From positions 1,414,366 to 1,478,365 of the forward strand of contig NC_022549.1 of the NCBI RefSeq assembly GCF_000967915.1: a DNA stretch of 64,000 bases, read 5' to 3'. The position numbers were made by a program, and so were the translations under genes. The first letter of the stretch is position 1, and every line of letters begins with the position of its first letter. Of this stretch, positions 41,266 through 51,344 are shown piece by piece. The notes under the pieces are model-generated. The model made no database searches. It worked only from the letters and a program-made list of their open reading frames with translations, and was not told where the DNA came from. The stretch comes from Paracholeplasma brassicae (GTDB lineage: Bacteria > Bacillota_I > Bacilli_A > Acholeplasmatales > UBA5453).

Positions 41266-41819
41266 TTTATGACCTCCCTTCGATAAAATTCATTAATTTG
41301 ATCTTTGTTTTTCTTTAGAAATTCGAGTACTTGGTTTTCTCTTATTAAGGTTGCGTATGGATGAACCCCTTTGACATTTTCTTTTTCTCTTCTAAGGATT
41401 TCTAGTTCATTGGATTTAATTGCTTGATCAATTGATACATATTTGGGTTGTAAACCAAAGTTCATTTCGTAAGTTTCTAGTGCTTGTTCGCCAAATTTGA
41501 TGGCCTCAACCAAAAAATACCTACTCATCTGTTTGAGATTGTATTCAAAGCTATAATTCCTTAATTCAACGACCTGTACTAGTTCTTTTATCTTAGAAAT
41601 TTCTTCAACACCAAGTTCTTCTTTAAGTTCTCTTTTTAAAGCATCTTCAATGATTTCACCCTCGATGACACCACCGCCAGGAAACATATAATCGTTAAAT
41701 TTATTCGAATAGGCCATAACCAGTTCATTACCCACAAAAATAATGGCTCTAGCGGTGTGTCTTATCACAACTGGTTTATCCTTTAGGTCACTACTATTAA
41801 TTATGATTTCTTTGATCAT
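41262..41819 (-). CDS. Nudix hydrolase
   Basis: 185 aa. An intact Nudix box, GGGVIEGEIIEDALKRELKEELG, lies at about residues 48-70 of the protein, with the usual flanking strands. A C-terminal extension of 60 residues is charged and helical. Substrate unknown; a nucleotide-cleaning role beside dut is plausible. Overlaps both neighbours by four bases. Confidence 0.88.
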   Translation of the reverse strand: MIKEIIINSSDLKDKPVVIRHTARAIIFVGNELVMAYSNKFNDYMFPGGGVIEGEIIEDALKRELKEELGVEEISKIKELVQVVELRNYSFEYNLKQMSRYFLVEAIKFGEQALETYEMNFGLQPKYVSIDQAIKSNELEILRREKENVKGVHPYATLIRENQVLEFLKKNKDQINEFYRREVIK

Positions 41820-42733
41820 TTTTTTACCGCCCTTGGGTGTGCGTCTTTGTAAATCTTCTTAATCTTTTCATTGGACAAATGCGTATAGATTTGAGTTGTT
41901 TTTAAGTGTTCATGTCCAAGTAACTCTTGAACCACTCTTAAGTCAGCGCCCCCATCTAGAAGTGCACTGGCAAATGAATGCCTCAACATGTGTGGCGATA
42001 CGTGAATGGTTTCGCCTGCCTCATCAAATAGTTTATTTAAAATTACCCTCAATCCACGAGGCGTTAAATTACCACCCTTATAATTAATTAATAACCGATT
42101 ACTCTCAAGTGAATCGCCTTTGGTTTGAAGAAGTACTCTTGTGTAGGTTAAGTAAGTTCTAAGTGCTTTTGCGAGGCCATCATGGACCACGACGTAGCGA
42201 TCTTTTGAACCTTTACCTTTAACTTTGATTTGCATTCTTGATAAATCGATGTCACTAACTTCAATCTGACAAAGTTCGCTTGCACGTAAACCTAAACTAT
42301 AAAGCATTTCAAAGATCAAGTAGTTACGAAAGCCTAATGGCGTCGATTGGTCGATCGATTGAAATACCAAATCAATTTCTTTCTGATTAATGATTTTGGG
42401 CAACTTTTTTTCGATTTTAGGTGCTTTTAACGTTTGTGAAACGTCTTTTTCAATTAACTCATTCGTGTAACAATACCGATAAAATCGCTTAATCGATGAC
42501 ACATGTCTTGCGATCGTTTTATTGCTGTATTTTTTTGACGCCAAGTGATTTAAATAATGTCCAAAAATTCGTTCTCGAGCAACAGAAAGTAACCCATCTG
42601 AAAAGCCTTCATTAACGACAAAAGATTTGAAGGATTCGATATCCTTCAAATAATTGATCACCGTTAATTCAGCAAAATTCTTTTCGTTTTCTAAATACGC
42701 TTGATACCTATTTAAAACTTGGTCGTCTTTCAT
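41816..42733 (-). CDS. xerC: tyrosine recombinase XerC/XerD-like
   Basis: 305 aa. An N-terminal SAM-like core-binding domain (1-105) precedes the catalytic domain with Arg in LGLRASELCQ, Lys in GKGSKD, HMLRHSFASALL, GHEHLKTTQIYTH giving the R-K-H-R-H-Y set. It resolves chromosome dimers at dif. Its place next to trmFO matches the XerC/CodV position in Firmicutes; C versus D cannot be told from sequence alone. Confidence 0.88.
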   Translation of the reverse strand: MKDDQVLNRYQAYLENEKNFAELTVINYLKDIESFKSFVVNEGFSDGLLSVARERIFGHYLNHLASKKYSNKTIARHVSSIKRFYRYCYTNELIEKDVSQTLKAPKIEKKLPKIINQKEIDLVFQSIDQSTPLGFRNYLIFEMLYSLGLRASELCQIEVSDIDLSRMQIKVKGKGSKDRYVVVHDGLAKALRTYLTYTRVLLQTKGDSLESNRLLINYKGGNLTPRGLRVILNKLFDEAGETIHVSPHMLRHSFASALLDGGADLRVVQELLGHEHLKTTQIYTHLSNEKIKKIYKDAHPRAVKK

Positions 42734-44019
42734 TAAATCATCTCACTTAAGTAGCTAGCTAATGATGCTTCTGCACGTTCTTTATAAAGCATTTTACGTT
42801 CTTTCTTTTTGTGTTTGGCTAGTTCAGGCAATATACCTAAATTGGCGTTGATTGGATTAAAACTTTTGTTTGGTGTGGCAATGTATCTTGCCATTGCGCC
42901 AATCATCGTGTCTTCTGGGAATGGTTTTAGAACTTTTTGATTGATTAAACGTTCCATGTGGAATGCCGCAGAAAGCCCTGAGGCTGCACTTTCGACGTAA
43001 CCCTCAACCCCACTAATTTGACCAGCCACAAACACTTTGTCGTGCGCAATCGACTGATACATTCGGTTTAAGACACCTGGTGATTCTAAGTAAGTATTTT
43101 TATGCATCACACCATAACGGACAATTGATGCATTCTCAAGTCCAGGGATGAGTTGAATGACTCTTTTTTGTTCACTCCATTTTAAATTGGTTTGAAACCC
43201 AACAATGTTATATAAACTACTTGCCGCATCGTCTTGTCTTAATTGGATAACGGCGTGTGGGCGTTGCCCTGGTTCTTTTTCAAGACCCACCGGTTTTAAT
43301 GGGCCATAAAGAAGCGTCTCAATGCCTCTTCCTGCCATAATTTCTACCGGCATACAACCTTCAAAGACATTCACTTCAAAATCTTTAAACCCAGCACGTT
43401 CAGCCGTGGTTAGTGCTTCGTAAAACGTCTCATACTGCTCTTTGGTCATTGGACAGTTTAAATAAGCGGCTTCGCCTTTATCGTATCTTGATTTTAGATA
43501 CGCAATGTCATAGTTAATGGTTGATCCATCAATGATTGGGGCAACGGCGTCAAAGAAATGAAGTTTCTTAACACCAAATAACGATTGAATCTCATTGGTC
43601 AAATCACTTGATGCCAGTGGCCCAGCTGCAACGATCGTATAAGCATCTTTATCAATTTCTTTAACTTCTTCATTGATGACTTCGATGTTCTCATGATTTC
43701 TTATTTTGTTTGTGATGTACTCAGAAAAACCATAACGGTCTACCGCCAAACTAGAACCTGCCTTCACCTGTGTGGCGTAGGCCGCTTCTAAAATTAACGA
43801 CCCAATCTGAATCATTTCGTTTTTCAACATCCCAACCGCATTTAGCGGGTCGTTACTTCTTAAAGAGTTCGAACAAACAAGTTCTGCAAAATCACTTGTT
43901 TGATGAATGTCTGTTTTTACAAAGGGTCTCATTTCATAGAGTTTTACTTTGATTCCTTTATTTGCAAGATACCAAGCCGCTTCGCTACCTGCGAGTCCTG
44001 CACCAATTATTTTTACCAT
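42733..44019 (-). CDS. trmFO: methylenetetrahydrofolate-dependent tRNA U54 methyltransferase
   Basis: 428-aa flavoprotein: IIGAGLAGSEAAWYLA is the FAD-binding Rossmann start; DFAELVCSNSLR, YLNCPMTKEQYE, VFEGCMPVEIMAGRG (active Cys) and GQISGVEGYVES are typical. Forms m5U54 in tRNA using methylene-THF and FADH2. First gene of a four-gene overlapping unit. It adds a folate need that fits the THF riboswitch/folT pair. Confidence 0.95.
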   Translation of the reverse strand: MVKIIGAGLAGSEAAWYLANKGIKVKLYEMRPFVKTDIHQTSDFAELVCSNSLRSNDPLNAVGMLKNEMIQIGSLILEAAYATQVKAGSSLAVDRYGFSEYITNKIRNHENIEVINEEVKEIDKDAYTIVAAGPLASSDLTNEIQSLFGVKKLHFFDAVAPIIDGSTINYDIAYLKSRYDKGEAAYLNCPMTKEQYETFYEALTTAERAGFKDFEVNVFEGCMPVEIMAGRGIETLLYGPLKPVGLEKEPGQRPHAVIQLRQDDAASSLYNIVGFQTNLKWSEQKRVIQLIPGLENASIVRYGVMHKNTYLESPGVLNRMYQSIAHDKVFVAGQISGVEGYVESAASGLSAAFHMERLINQKVLKPFPEDTMIGAMARYIATPNKSFNPINANLGILPELAKHKKKERKMLYKERAEASLASYLSEMI

Positions 44020-44090
44020 TATATCTAACCTTTCGTTTTTACTTTTATTAAGTCTATACTTATTATATAATATTTATGAGGTGATTATCT

Positions 44091-45059
44091 ATGGCAACGA
44101 TCAAAGATGTTGCAAAAAAGGCCAACGTCAGTGTGGCGACTGTCTCTAGGGTAATTAATAATAAAGGGTATGTTAACGATGAGACTAGAGCATTAGTTGA
44201 GACTGCCATTAAAGAATTAAACTACATTCCTAATGAACTCGCACGTTCATTATATAACAAACATTCGCGTTTAATTGGTGTCTTAGTCCCACATTTTGAT
44301 ACGCAGTTTTATGCCGAGCTAATTGAAGGCATTGAAAACCAAGCCATGCGTCTAGGTTATAAGATCATGTTGTCAAACACACAAGACAATAAACAACGTG
44401 AAGCTGACTACATTCAAATTTTCAGTCAATATAACATCGATGGCATCATTTTAGCTTCTAACGCACACAACATTACAAAGCTTATGAATTCAACGATGCC
44501 TATTTTAACGGTTGACCACATTTTAGCTGAAAACGTCCCTTCGATTACTTCGAATAACGTGCTTGGTGGCGTCATTGCTGCACAAAAGCTCATTAGTGGT
44601 GGGGCAAGATACATTCTTGAGCTACGAGGTCCTTCTTTTTTACTAACCGTTTCTGAACGATCCTTAGGCTTTAGACAAGTGTTGGTCCAAAACAACATCC
44701 CCTATTTGTCACACGATGGTGACATGATTAACCCCGACGTATCTGAAATCGAACGAATCATTAAAGACAACCCACAAATTGACGCTATTTTTGCACAATC
44801 GGATTTCTTAGCGATTCACACCCTATACATCCTTCAAAAACTAGGTAAACGAGTGCCAGAAGACATTCAAATCATCGGATTTGATAACATCGTATTTACC
44901 AAACTCGTCTCACCAAATATCACGACGATTGAACAACCAATCAGACGTATGGGTGAACTAGCCGTCGAGTCACTTGTCAAATTACTTAATAACGAAAATT
45001 TAGGTGAATTTCACCGAGTTCTTGATGTGAAATTAGTTGAAAGACAATCCACAAAATAA
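44091..45059 (+). CDS. LacI/GalR family regulator
   Basis: 322 aa: N-terminal HTH (TIKDVAKKANVSVATVSRVINNKGYVND), hinge with ELARSLYNKHSRLIG, then the periplasmic-binding-like sugar sensor. SD GAGGTGA precedes ATG 44091; a TATAAT-like -10 is at 44066-44071. It faces the GH30 lipoprotein gene, from which it is separated only by a shared terminator, so regulation of that sugar-active gene is possible but not shown; the effector is unknown. Confidence 0.9.
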   Translation: MATIKDVAKKANVSVATVSRVINNKGYVNDETRALVETAIKELNYIPNELARSLYNKHSRLIGVLVPHFDTQFYAELIEGIENQAMRLGYKIMLSNTQDNKQREADYIQIFSQYNIDGIILASNAHNITKLMNSTMPILTVDHILAENVPSITSNNVLGGVIAAQKLISGGARYILELRGPSFLLTVSERSLGFRQVLVQNNIPYLSHDGDMINPDVSEIERIIKDNPQIDAIFAQSDFLAIHTLYILQKLGKRVPEDIQIIGFDNIVFTKLVSPNITTIEQPIRRMGELAVESLVKLLNNENLGEFHRVLDVKLVERQSTK

Positions 45060-45070
45060 CGACAACTAAA

Positions 45071-45096
45071 AAAGAAGCTTACGAAAAAGCTTCTTT
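45071..45096. terminator. bidirectional terminator (lacI / GH30)
   Basis: AAAGAAGCTT / AAGCTTCTTT stem with T runs on both sides. Confidence 0.88.
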
Positions 45097-45099
45097 TTT

Positions 45100-46446
45100 T
45101 TACTTAAATTCAATCGTTATGACCGATTCTTTTGGTATTGTGTATTGGTAATACGCACCATCAACATAGATGCTAGTTTTTAAATCAATCGTCGTTTTAT
45201 TTGCGGCCACGAGCACGATAGACCCATCATGGTTTTTAAATGAAGTTGCTAAAATGTTTACATTAGAACTTGTTGTCTCGATCCGTTTTGCACCGTTTTG
45301 ATGAAATTTAGAGAAGTGTCCTAAGGCATAATACTCCACATTCTTTTGATAACCTTGATCCGTTTTTGTCAAAACCCCGCGACAATTCATGCACCCACCA
45401 TTTTTCGGTCCATCGTTTTCATCAAGTACTAAATTCCAAAGCATCACACCTTTAACGTTTTGATTTAATCCGCCAATGAGTAAATTCTCCATGTTCCAAA
45501 GTAAATTAGAGGTGAAATGGGTTGCCCATCTTCCGCCACTGCATTCGGTAATGTATAAATCAATACCCTCAAACGCTTCATCATTTAAACTACTCACATC
45601 CCCGTCGTAACAATGAAACGCTAAGCCATCCATAGACTCCCTTGAGAGTTTACTATTTAATAGGGTTTTAGGGTAACCGATGTCTTTAAAATTATGATCA
45701 AAGCCGAATATTTTTACATCCAAATTTTCTTTGATTAATTGGGTTTTAAGTTCATGTATAAAACCGGCTTGAACTAGTGCACTCATTAACATCGAAGGGT
45801 AATTTGGCGTTTGATGAAGCGGTTCATTTTGTGGCGTTACCGCATAGATTTCAATGCCTTCTTTTTGATATGCCTCTATGTAGTTTAAAAAGTAGTTAAC
45901 ATAGGTTTTTGTATAGCTATTTAAAAAGTTACCACCATTTAAGGCTTGACTATCTTTCATCCAAGCAGGCGCGGTCCATGGGGAAGAGACGTATTTGATG
46001 TCTTGTTCTATCTCGTTTAATATATCTAATATGAGTCGATCACTTTCGATTGAAAACGGACTTGTAGCCGTTGGTTGATACGTTTGATTCGACAATGAAA
46101 AATCCGACGATCCCATCGTTAAACGAACCATATTTAAATTAATACCCTCTTTAGAGAATAACGCTTTAAGCATTTCTTCCTTCTTAATGGCATTTTTTAA
46201 ATTGTAAGCACTCGACTCAGTCATTGCCGCACCAAAACCATCAATGACTTGATACGTTTTGTTTGATTCGATTCGAATAATTGAATGTGTACTTTCTTCT
46301 TTTGTACTCATTAAACTCTCTTTAAATTCAAGATAAGACTCCAAACGTTCTGAGGTTAAATAGACTTCCCCGACAAACACTTTTTTTGTTTCACATCCCG
46401 ATACAAAAATCATACTCAAAATCATCACCATCCATAGTTTTTTCAT
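45100..46446 (-). CDS. glycoside hydrolase family 30 lipoprotein
   Basis: 448-aa surface lipoprotein (lipobox FVSGC). GH30 (glucosylceramidase-like) features: QVIDGFGAAMTESSAYNL, VRLTMGSSDF, PWTAPAWMKDS, PQNEPLHQTP with the acid/base Glu, and ITECSGGRW with the nucleophile Glu; a C-terminal beta domain follows. It would release beta-linked glucosyl or xylosyl units outside the cell. It lies convergent to a LacI regulator. Substrate is unknown. Confidence 0.9.
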   Translation of the reverse strand: MKKLWMVMILSMIFVSGCETKKVFVGEVYLTSERLESYLEFKESLMSTKEESTHSIIRIESNKTYQVIDGFGAAMTESSAYNLKNAIKKEEMLKALFSKEGINLNMVRLTMGSSDFSLSNQTYQPTATSPFSIESDRLILDILNEIEQDIKYVSSPWTAPAWMKDSQALNGGNFLNSYTKTYVNYFLNYIEAYQKEGIEIYAVTPQNEPLHQTPNYPSMLMSALVQAGFIHELKTQLIKENLDVKIFGFDHNFKDIGYPKTLLNSKLSRESMDGLAFHCYDGDVSSLNDEAFEGIDLYITECSGGRWATHFTSNLLWNMENLLIGGLNQNVKGVMLWNLVLDENDGPKNGGCMNCRGVLTKTDQGYQKNVEYYALGHFSKFHQNGAKRIETTSSNVNILATSFKNHDGSIVLVAANKTTIDLKTSIYVDGAYYQYTIPKESVITIEFK

Positions 46447-46483
46447 GAATTCACCTGCTTTATCTACAATTATATCAAAAAAA

Positions 46484-46510
46484 AGATGAGAAAAACTTCT
46501 ATTCTCATCT
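46484..46510 (-). terminator. terminator after potD
   Basis: AGATGAGAA-loop-TTCTCATCT hairpin between potD and the GH30 gene, with A/T runs on both sides. Confidence 0.85.
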
Positions 46511-46521
46511 CTTTATTTTAT

Positions 46522-47667
46522 TTATTTCGATTTTATGTTGTTGATTAATAAGTTGATTCGATCGTTTTGAGCTTGAGTGAAGTCAGAAAGCGGTGTGCCT
46601 TTATAAGGTTTTAAATCCCCTTCTTTTGGTAGTGGATAATACGTCTTATTGGCGTAAGCCCAAGCACTTAACCATGGATCCTCATCATCGATGTGAGAAA
46701 TAATTAAATCGTAGGCGTTTCTGATTGGTGTGGCATAACCAACAACCGAGGCGTTTTCATAAGCTACTTCTGGTCTTAGAAAGAAATCGATGAACTCGTG
46801 TGCTTTATCCACGTGTCTAGCATTCTTCGGAATCACAAAGAAATCCATAAACGCAATTGTTTCATCTGGAATGTAGATATCAAACGTGATGTCTTCTAGT
46901 TTATCACCCGCATCAAGTCTCGTGTACAACATATCAAGAAAATCCCCTGTGTAAAGATAAGCCATATCTAAGTTATTTGCAGCAATCCCTTTTTTCAAGG
47001 TATCAAAGCCCCATTCAGTAAATTTAAAATTTGATAATTTGTCCTCTGCAACTTTTAAAGAAGCTTCATCAAAGATATTTGGTGATAGCCCAGCGCCAAA
47101 AAGTGCAGCAGCGTAAGCGAATCTTGGTGTATTGTACATCCCGACACGTGTCCCTGAAGGCCGTTTTTCTGGATCAAAATAAGCGTCCCAACCGTTGGTA
47201 TTTAGCGCTTCTTCTAAGCCTGCTTTTTGTTTGTTATACATAATCCCAAACGTACCCCAAAAATAAGGTACAGCGTAATTTTCATTGCCATCAAACATTT
47301 CACTTTGAATGCCTGAAACGCCAGGCATGTAAGGGTTGTTGATGGGATCATAATTCGTCAACTTACGATAATCAATTTCTTGAAGCAAGTTTTTCTTAAC
47401 CATCTTTTCTACCATGTAGTCCGAAGGAACAACTAAGTCATAAGCGGTGGTACCTGATTTTACTTTTGAGTAGAAAAGCTCATTTGAATCTGCAATTGAT
47501 ATAATGACTTCATAACCAGTTTCTTTTTCAAACGCTTGAACCATCTCGTCATTGATGTATTCACCCCAGTTAAGGATGAGCAATTGGTTTCCTCGGTTAC
47601 ATCCGGATAATAATGAGAAACCTAAAAATACAATTAACAATAAACCATATCGCTTAATGTTTTTCAT
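46522..47667 (-). CDS. potD: spermidine/putrescine-binding lipoprotein
   Basis: 381 aa. Lipobox LLSGC, then the PotD fold: LNWGEYINDEMVQAFEKETG, VPSDYMVEKMVKKNLL, YFWGTFGIMYN, and the late MDFFVIPKNA. It captures polyamine outside the membrane for PotABC. Last in the operon, overlapping potC by 14 bases. Confidence 0.93.
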   Translation of the reverse strand: MKNIKRYGLLLIVFLGFSLLSGCNRGNQLLILNWGEYINDEMVQAFEKETGYEVIISIADSNELFYSKVKSGTTAYDLVVPSDYMVEKMVKKNLLQEIDYRKLTNYDPINNPYMPGVSGIQSEMFDGNENYAVPYFWGTFGIMYNKQKAGLEEALNTNGWDAYFDPEKRPSGTRVGMYNTPRFAYAAALFGAGLSPNIFDEASLKVAEDKLSNFKFTEWGFDTLKKGIAANNLDMAYLYTGDFLDMLYTRLDAGDKLEDITFDIYIPDETIAFMDFFVIPKNARHVDKAHEFIDFFLRPEVAYENASVVGYATPIRNAYDLIISHIDDEDPWLSAWAYANKTYYPLPKEGDLKPYKGTPLSDFTQAQNDRINLLINNIKSK

Positions 47668-48529
47668 TTTTTACCCTCCTAGTCTTTAAATACTGATAAC
47701 CAATTAACGATAACACCGTAAATAGGGTTACCATGGTTGAAAACGCATAAACACTCGGTGTCAATGATCGTCTACCAATCGAACCATAAATCCAAATAGA
47801 TAGGTTATCGAACCCATTACCTGTGTTATAGTAGCTAATGACGAAATCATCAATACTCATCGTAAAGGCAAGTAACATACCTGAGAATATCCCTGCTTTA
47901 ATGGCTGGAACAATCACTTTGTACAATGCACGATAAGGTCTAATACCCAAGTCTAGTGCCGCATCCATTAAAAACTTATCGGTTTCTCTCAACTTAGGTA
48001 GAACGCTTAAAACCACATAAGGCATTGTAAAGAACAAATGCGCTAGAATTAAAGTCGCCGGTCCAAATAAGTAAGGAAATAATGGTAACAACATACTAAA
48101 AATTAACATCAAGGAAATACCGGTTACGATATCGGCATTTAACACAGGAATGTTATTTAAAATCATGATGTGTTGTCTTTTCTTTTTTTCGATTGCGTTA
48201 ATCCCAACCGCAACCAGTGTCCCAAGAACAGTTGCAAGTAACGTTGCGATCACACTGACGGTAATTGTGTTAACAATCGCATTTTTCAGTGAACGATTGG
48301 AAAACATATTGAAGTACCATTTAAGTGTAAACCCTTCAAAAGAACTAATATCTGTGCTTGAATTGACTGATTGAAATGCAATGGTAACCACCGATAAATA
48401 CATCATTAAAACAACAACGACACTAAGGCCAATTGAGAAACGCTTAAAGTATTTGTTTACTCGCGTTCTGTCTTTATAACCATAATCTTGTAAATTCGCT
48501 TTTGGATAGTTTTTTGTTTCTTTCATCAT
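47654..48529 (-). CDS. potC: polyamine ABC transporter permease
   Basis: 291 aa, six helices, with the binding-protein-dependent EAA loop (DAALDLGIRPYRALYKVIVPAIKAGI). Overlaps potB by four bases. The second permease of a PotB/PotC pair. Confidence 0.93.
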   Translation of the reverse strand: MMKETKNYPKANLQDYGYKDRTRVNKYFKRFSIGLSVVVVLMMYLSVVTIAFQSVNSSTDISSFEGFTLKWYFNMFSNRSLKNAIVNTITVSVIATLLATVLGTLVAVGINAIEKKKRQHIMILNNIPVLNADIVTGISLMLIFSMLLPLFPYLFGPATLILAHLFFTMPYVVLSVLPKLRETDKFLMDAALDLGIRPYRALYKVIVPAIKAGIFSGMLLAFTMSIDDFVISYYNTGNGFDNLSIWIYGSIGRRSLTPSVYAFSTMVTLFTVLSLIGYQYLKTRRVKNEKH

Positions 48530-49362
48530 AATAACGTTTCACCATCCTTATCCACTTTATTAATGATCAATAATGCCCCAATAATAAAGAATAAAATAAT
48601 AACCGCTAACAATGAACCAAAGTTATAGTTCATGTTCTTGAATGACTCTTCAATCACGTTACCGATTAAGATGATGTTTCCCTTACCTAAGATTTGAGGA
48701 ATAGCAAACCCAGAAAGCGTTGGCAAGAAAACCATAATTGAGCCGCTAATTAGCCCTTTTAAAGACAATGGAAACGTCACTTTCCAAAACGTTTGAAATT
48801 CAGTTAGCCCCAAATCTAATGACGCTTCTTCTAAACGAACACTAATTTTCTCTAGTGCTGTGTAGATTGGTAGAATCATAAACGGTAAGTAGGTAAACAC
48901 TAGCCCGATTAAAACAGCCAGTGAGGTACCTCTAATACTAATACCGGCATTGATGCCTGCTTTTGATAATAGATCGGTGTAGATGTTATTATATTCCATA
49001 ATGTTACCTAACGCTTCTGTACGTAATAACAAGTTAGACCACATTGGTAATATTAATATGGTTAAAACTAAAAACTTATTATTGAATTTTGATTTAAATA
49101 CTCGGTATGCCACAAAATAGCCAATGACCATCGAAATCACCGTAGTACTAAGTGCAAATAATAAGGAATTACGAAACGCAATTAAGGTCGATCGTTCTTT
49201 AACTAATAAGAAACTCTCAAGTGAAACGGTCATTTCATCGAAACTAATGCCCTCACTTTTCACAAAGCTTAGAAATAACATGACAAAGACCGGTACTAAT
49301 GCGAGTACGTATAACCAAACAAAATATGGTTTGGCTAAAAGTCTAAATGCCTTATTATTCAT
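48526..49362 (-). CDS. potB: polyamine ABC transporter permease
   Basis: 278 aa, six helices, EAA loop EASLDLGLTEFQTFWKVTFPLSLKG. First permease, overlapping potA by eight bases. Forms the channel with PotC. Confidence 0.93.
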   Translation of the reverse strand: MNNKAFRLLAKPYFVWLYVLALVPVFVMLFLSFVKSEGISFDEMTVSLESFLLVKERSTLIAFRNSLLFALSTTVISMVIGYFVAYRVFKSKFNNKFLVLTILILPMWSNLLLRTEALGNIMEYNNIYTDLLSKAGINAGISIRGTSLAVLIGLVFTYLPFMILPIYTALEKISVRLEEASLDLGLTEFQTFWKVTFPLSLKGLISGSIMVFLPTLSGFAIPQILGKGNIILIGNVIEESFKNMNYNFGSLLAVIILFFIIGALLIINKVDKDGETLL

Positions 49363-50503
49363 CTTTATTGACCTTCATTATATGGATTTCGTATGGGTCA
49401 ACCTTTAATCCGATTGGTTCACCTACGACATAGTTTTCGTAAGTATTCACGTTCAATTCAACCGCGTCAACGACGACCGTCAATTCGTTATGAACCCCTT
49501 TAAAGATGGATTGTGTAACGATCCCTTTTAATTTGGCTTTATCTAAGTCGACGACATCAAAGTCCTCAGGACGTATCACCACATCAACGGTTTCATTTTC
49601 ATTAAACGTGTAACCTTGACAATCAAAATCAACACCCATGAAATTAACTAAATCTTTTTTAAGATACGTACCTCTAATGATATTAGATTCACCAATAAAC
49701 GTTGCTACATAGCGATTGACAGGCTCATTATAAATGTGTTTTGGTGTGCCCATTTGTTGAATTAAACCGTCCTTCATAACCACAATACGGTCGCTCATCG
49801 TCATGGCTTCTTCTTGGTCATGTGTGACAAAGATGAAGGTGATACCTAGTTGACGTTGCATTTCTTTTAATTCGTATTGCATGCTTTGTCTTAACTTTAA
49901 GTCAAGCGCAGCAAGCGGTTCATCAAGTAATAATATTTTAGGTTTATTAACAAGTGCTCTAGCTAATGCAACGCGTTGTTGTTGCCCACCACTCATTTGT
50001 GTAATCTTACGATTTTCAAATCCTTTTAAACTCACTAATGCAAGTGCTTCTTTAACGGCGATGCTTATTTTTTCTTTGATTTTTTTCTTTAAATCTTTTT
50101 TTGTAATCTCTTTATTGTTATTTTCGATTTCAATTTCGTGTCTTAGTTTCTCTTCATTAAAGAAGTTTAACAAATAGTCAAATGGACGGTTATTTAATCC
50201 AAATGCGACATTGTCAAATACATTTAAATGAGGAAACAAGGCATAACTTTGAAATACGGTATTAATTGGTCTAGCGTAAGGTGGCAATTCATTAAATACC
50301 TTACCGTCAATAATGATATCGCCTGAATTTGGTTGTTCAAATCCACCGATCATACGTAACGTTGTTGTTTTTCCACAACCCGAAGGGCCTAATAGAGTAA
50401 TAAACTCATTCTCATAAATTTGTAGATTTAAACGATCTACGATCACATCATCATCGAATTTCTTAACCACGTCAATTAATTCGATAATTACTTTTTTCTC
50501 CAA
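49355..50503 (-). CDS. potA: polyamine ABC transporter ATPase
   Basis: 382 aa. Walker A GPSGCGKTT, Q-loop FQSYALFPH, signature MSGGQQQR, Walker B ILLLDEPLAALD, H-loop VTHDQEEA, and a C-terminal TOBE-type domain. Between the Q-loop and the signature is an inserted charged helix (EIENNNKEITKKDLKKKIKE region) of roughly 34 residues relative to E. coli PotA; mycoplasma PotA proteins also carry insertions there. First gene of potABCD. Confidence 0.95.
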   Translation of the reverse strand: MEKKVIIELIDVVKKFDDDVIVDRLNLQIYENEFITLLGPSGCGKTTTLRMIGGFEQPNSGDIIIDGKVFNELPPYARPINTVFQSYALFPHLNVFDNVAFGLNNRPFDYLLNFFNEEKLRHEIEIENNNKEITKKDLKKKIKEKISIAVKEALALVSLKGFENRKITQMSGGQQQRVALARALVNKPKILLLDEPLAALDLKLRQSMQYELKEMQRQLGITFIFVTHDQEEAMTMSDRIVVMKDGLIQQMGTPKHIYNEPVNRYVATFIGESNIIRGTYLKKDLVNFMGVDFDCQGYTFNENETVDVVIRPEDFDVVDLDKAKLKGIVTQSIFKGVHNELTVVVDAVELNVNTYENYVVGEPIGLKVDPYEIHIMKVNKDE

Positions 50504-50541
50504 TACCTCATCCTCCTAATTTTCTATTTTTACAAGATTTA

Positions 50542-50569
50542 ATTATAGACTATTTTTTGTGAAATGCAA
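50542..50569 (-). promoter_or_regulatory. potABCD promoter
   Basis: -35 TTGCAT (50564-50569), 16-bp spacer, -10 TATAAT (50542-50547). The 273 bases 50504-50776 hold only this and A/T-rich weak hairpins. Confidence 0.7.
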
Positions 50570-50776
50570 TACTTTTGTTAAAAATATTTTCACACATTTT
50601 CATTTAATCAAAAATGACATTTCATAGAAAACTGTTTTATCGCTTCAATAAGCCGATAACTCATTTTTGTTTTTTTTCAAAATTTACGTCGTTTTTTGAT
50701 GAAAAAAACGCATTGAAAACAGTCCTATTTCATCGTATGATTACCATGAATATATTTCTTGTTTCAATGCATAAAT

Positions 50777-51298
50777 TTATCTTGGGATATAAGCCTTACT
50801 TGACTCAATTGGAAGTAACGATTCAATTCGTTTTAGAATTGAGTCTACCACAAACACAATAAGCCCTGAATTAAACAAAAGCGACAATAAACGAATTGGT
50901 AATGTTCCAAGTGCTGTTTTTCGTCCAAAATAGATGAAATTAGCAAATGTATTGGCACTTGTGGCTAACAGGTAGCTTACAACAATAACAAGCGCTAAAT
51001 GAAAGAATTTATAATCTTTCTTATAAAGTAAGCCTGGCAGTATGCCCCACATTAAAGACGATATGGTATAAAGTGGCATGTAACCGACCACCAACCCAAA
51101 AGCCGTATCTGCAACCGCACTAATTAGTAGACCATAAATTGGCCCCAACAAAACCCCACCGATAATCAGTGGTATGGCATAATAAGGTAGCCCAAAGGTT
51201 CCATTACTCGGGATGAGAAAATAAAACATTAGATTAATTGCTACCGATAGGCTGGCAAAAACAGCCCCTAAAACAATTCTTAACACATTCTTTTCCAT
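50777..51298 (-). CDS. folT: folate ECF transporter S component
   Basis: 173-aa membrane protein of about six helices. LRIVLGAVFASLSVAINL, the GLPYYAIPLIIGGVLLGPIYG and VADTAFGL segments match folate-type ECF S components (FolT). The THF riboswitch directly upstream supports folate as substrate. The energising EcfAA'T module is not in the window, so it must be shared, as in group II ECF systems. Confidence 0.9.
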   Translation of the reverse strand: MEKNVLRIVLGAVFASLSVAINLMFYFLIPSNGTFGLPYYAIPLIIGGVLLGPIYGLLISAVADTAFGLVVGYMPLYTISSLMWGILPGLLYKKDYKFFHLALVIVVSYLLATSANTFANFIYFGRKTALGTLPIRLLSLLFNSGLIVFVVDSILKRIESLLPIESSKAYIPR

Positions 51299-51344
51299 AA
51301 AAACGACCTCCTTAGATTAAGAAATCCACCAATAAAAAACAAAC

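Noticed and set aside
50614-50862. Plus-strand frame of 82 codons
   Set aside because: No SD, overlaps folT antisense and the potA upstream region, and has low-complexity Phe-rich composition.
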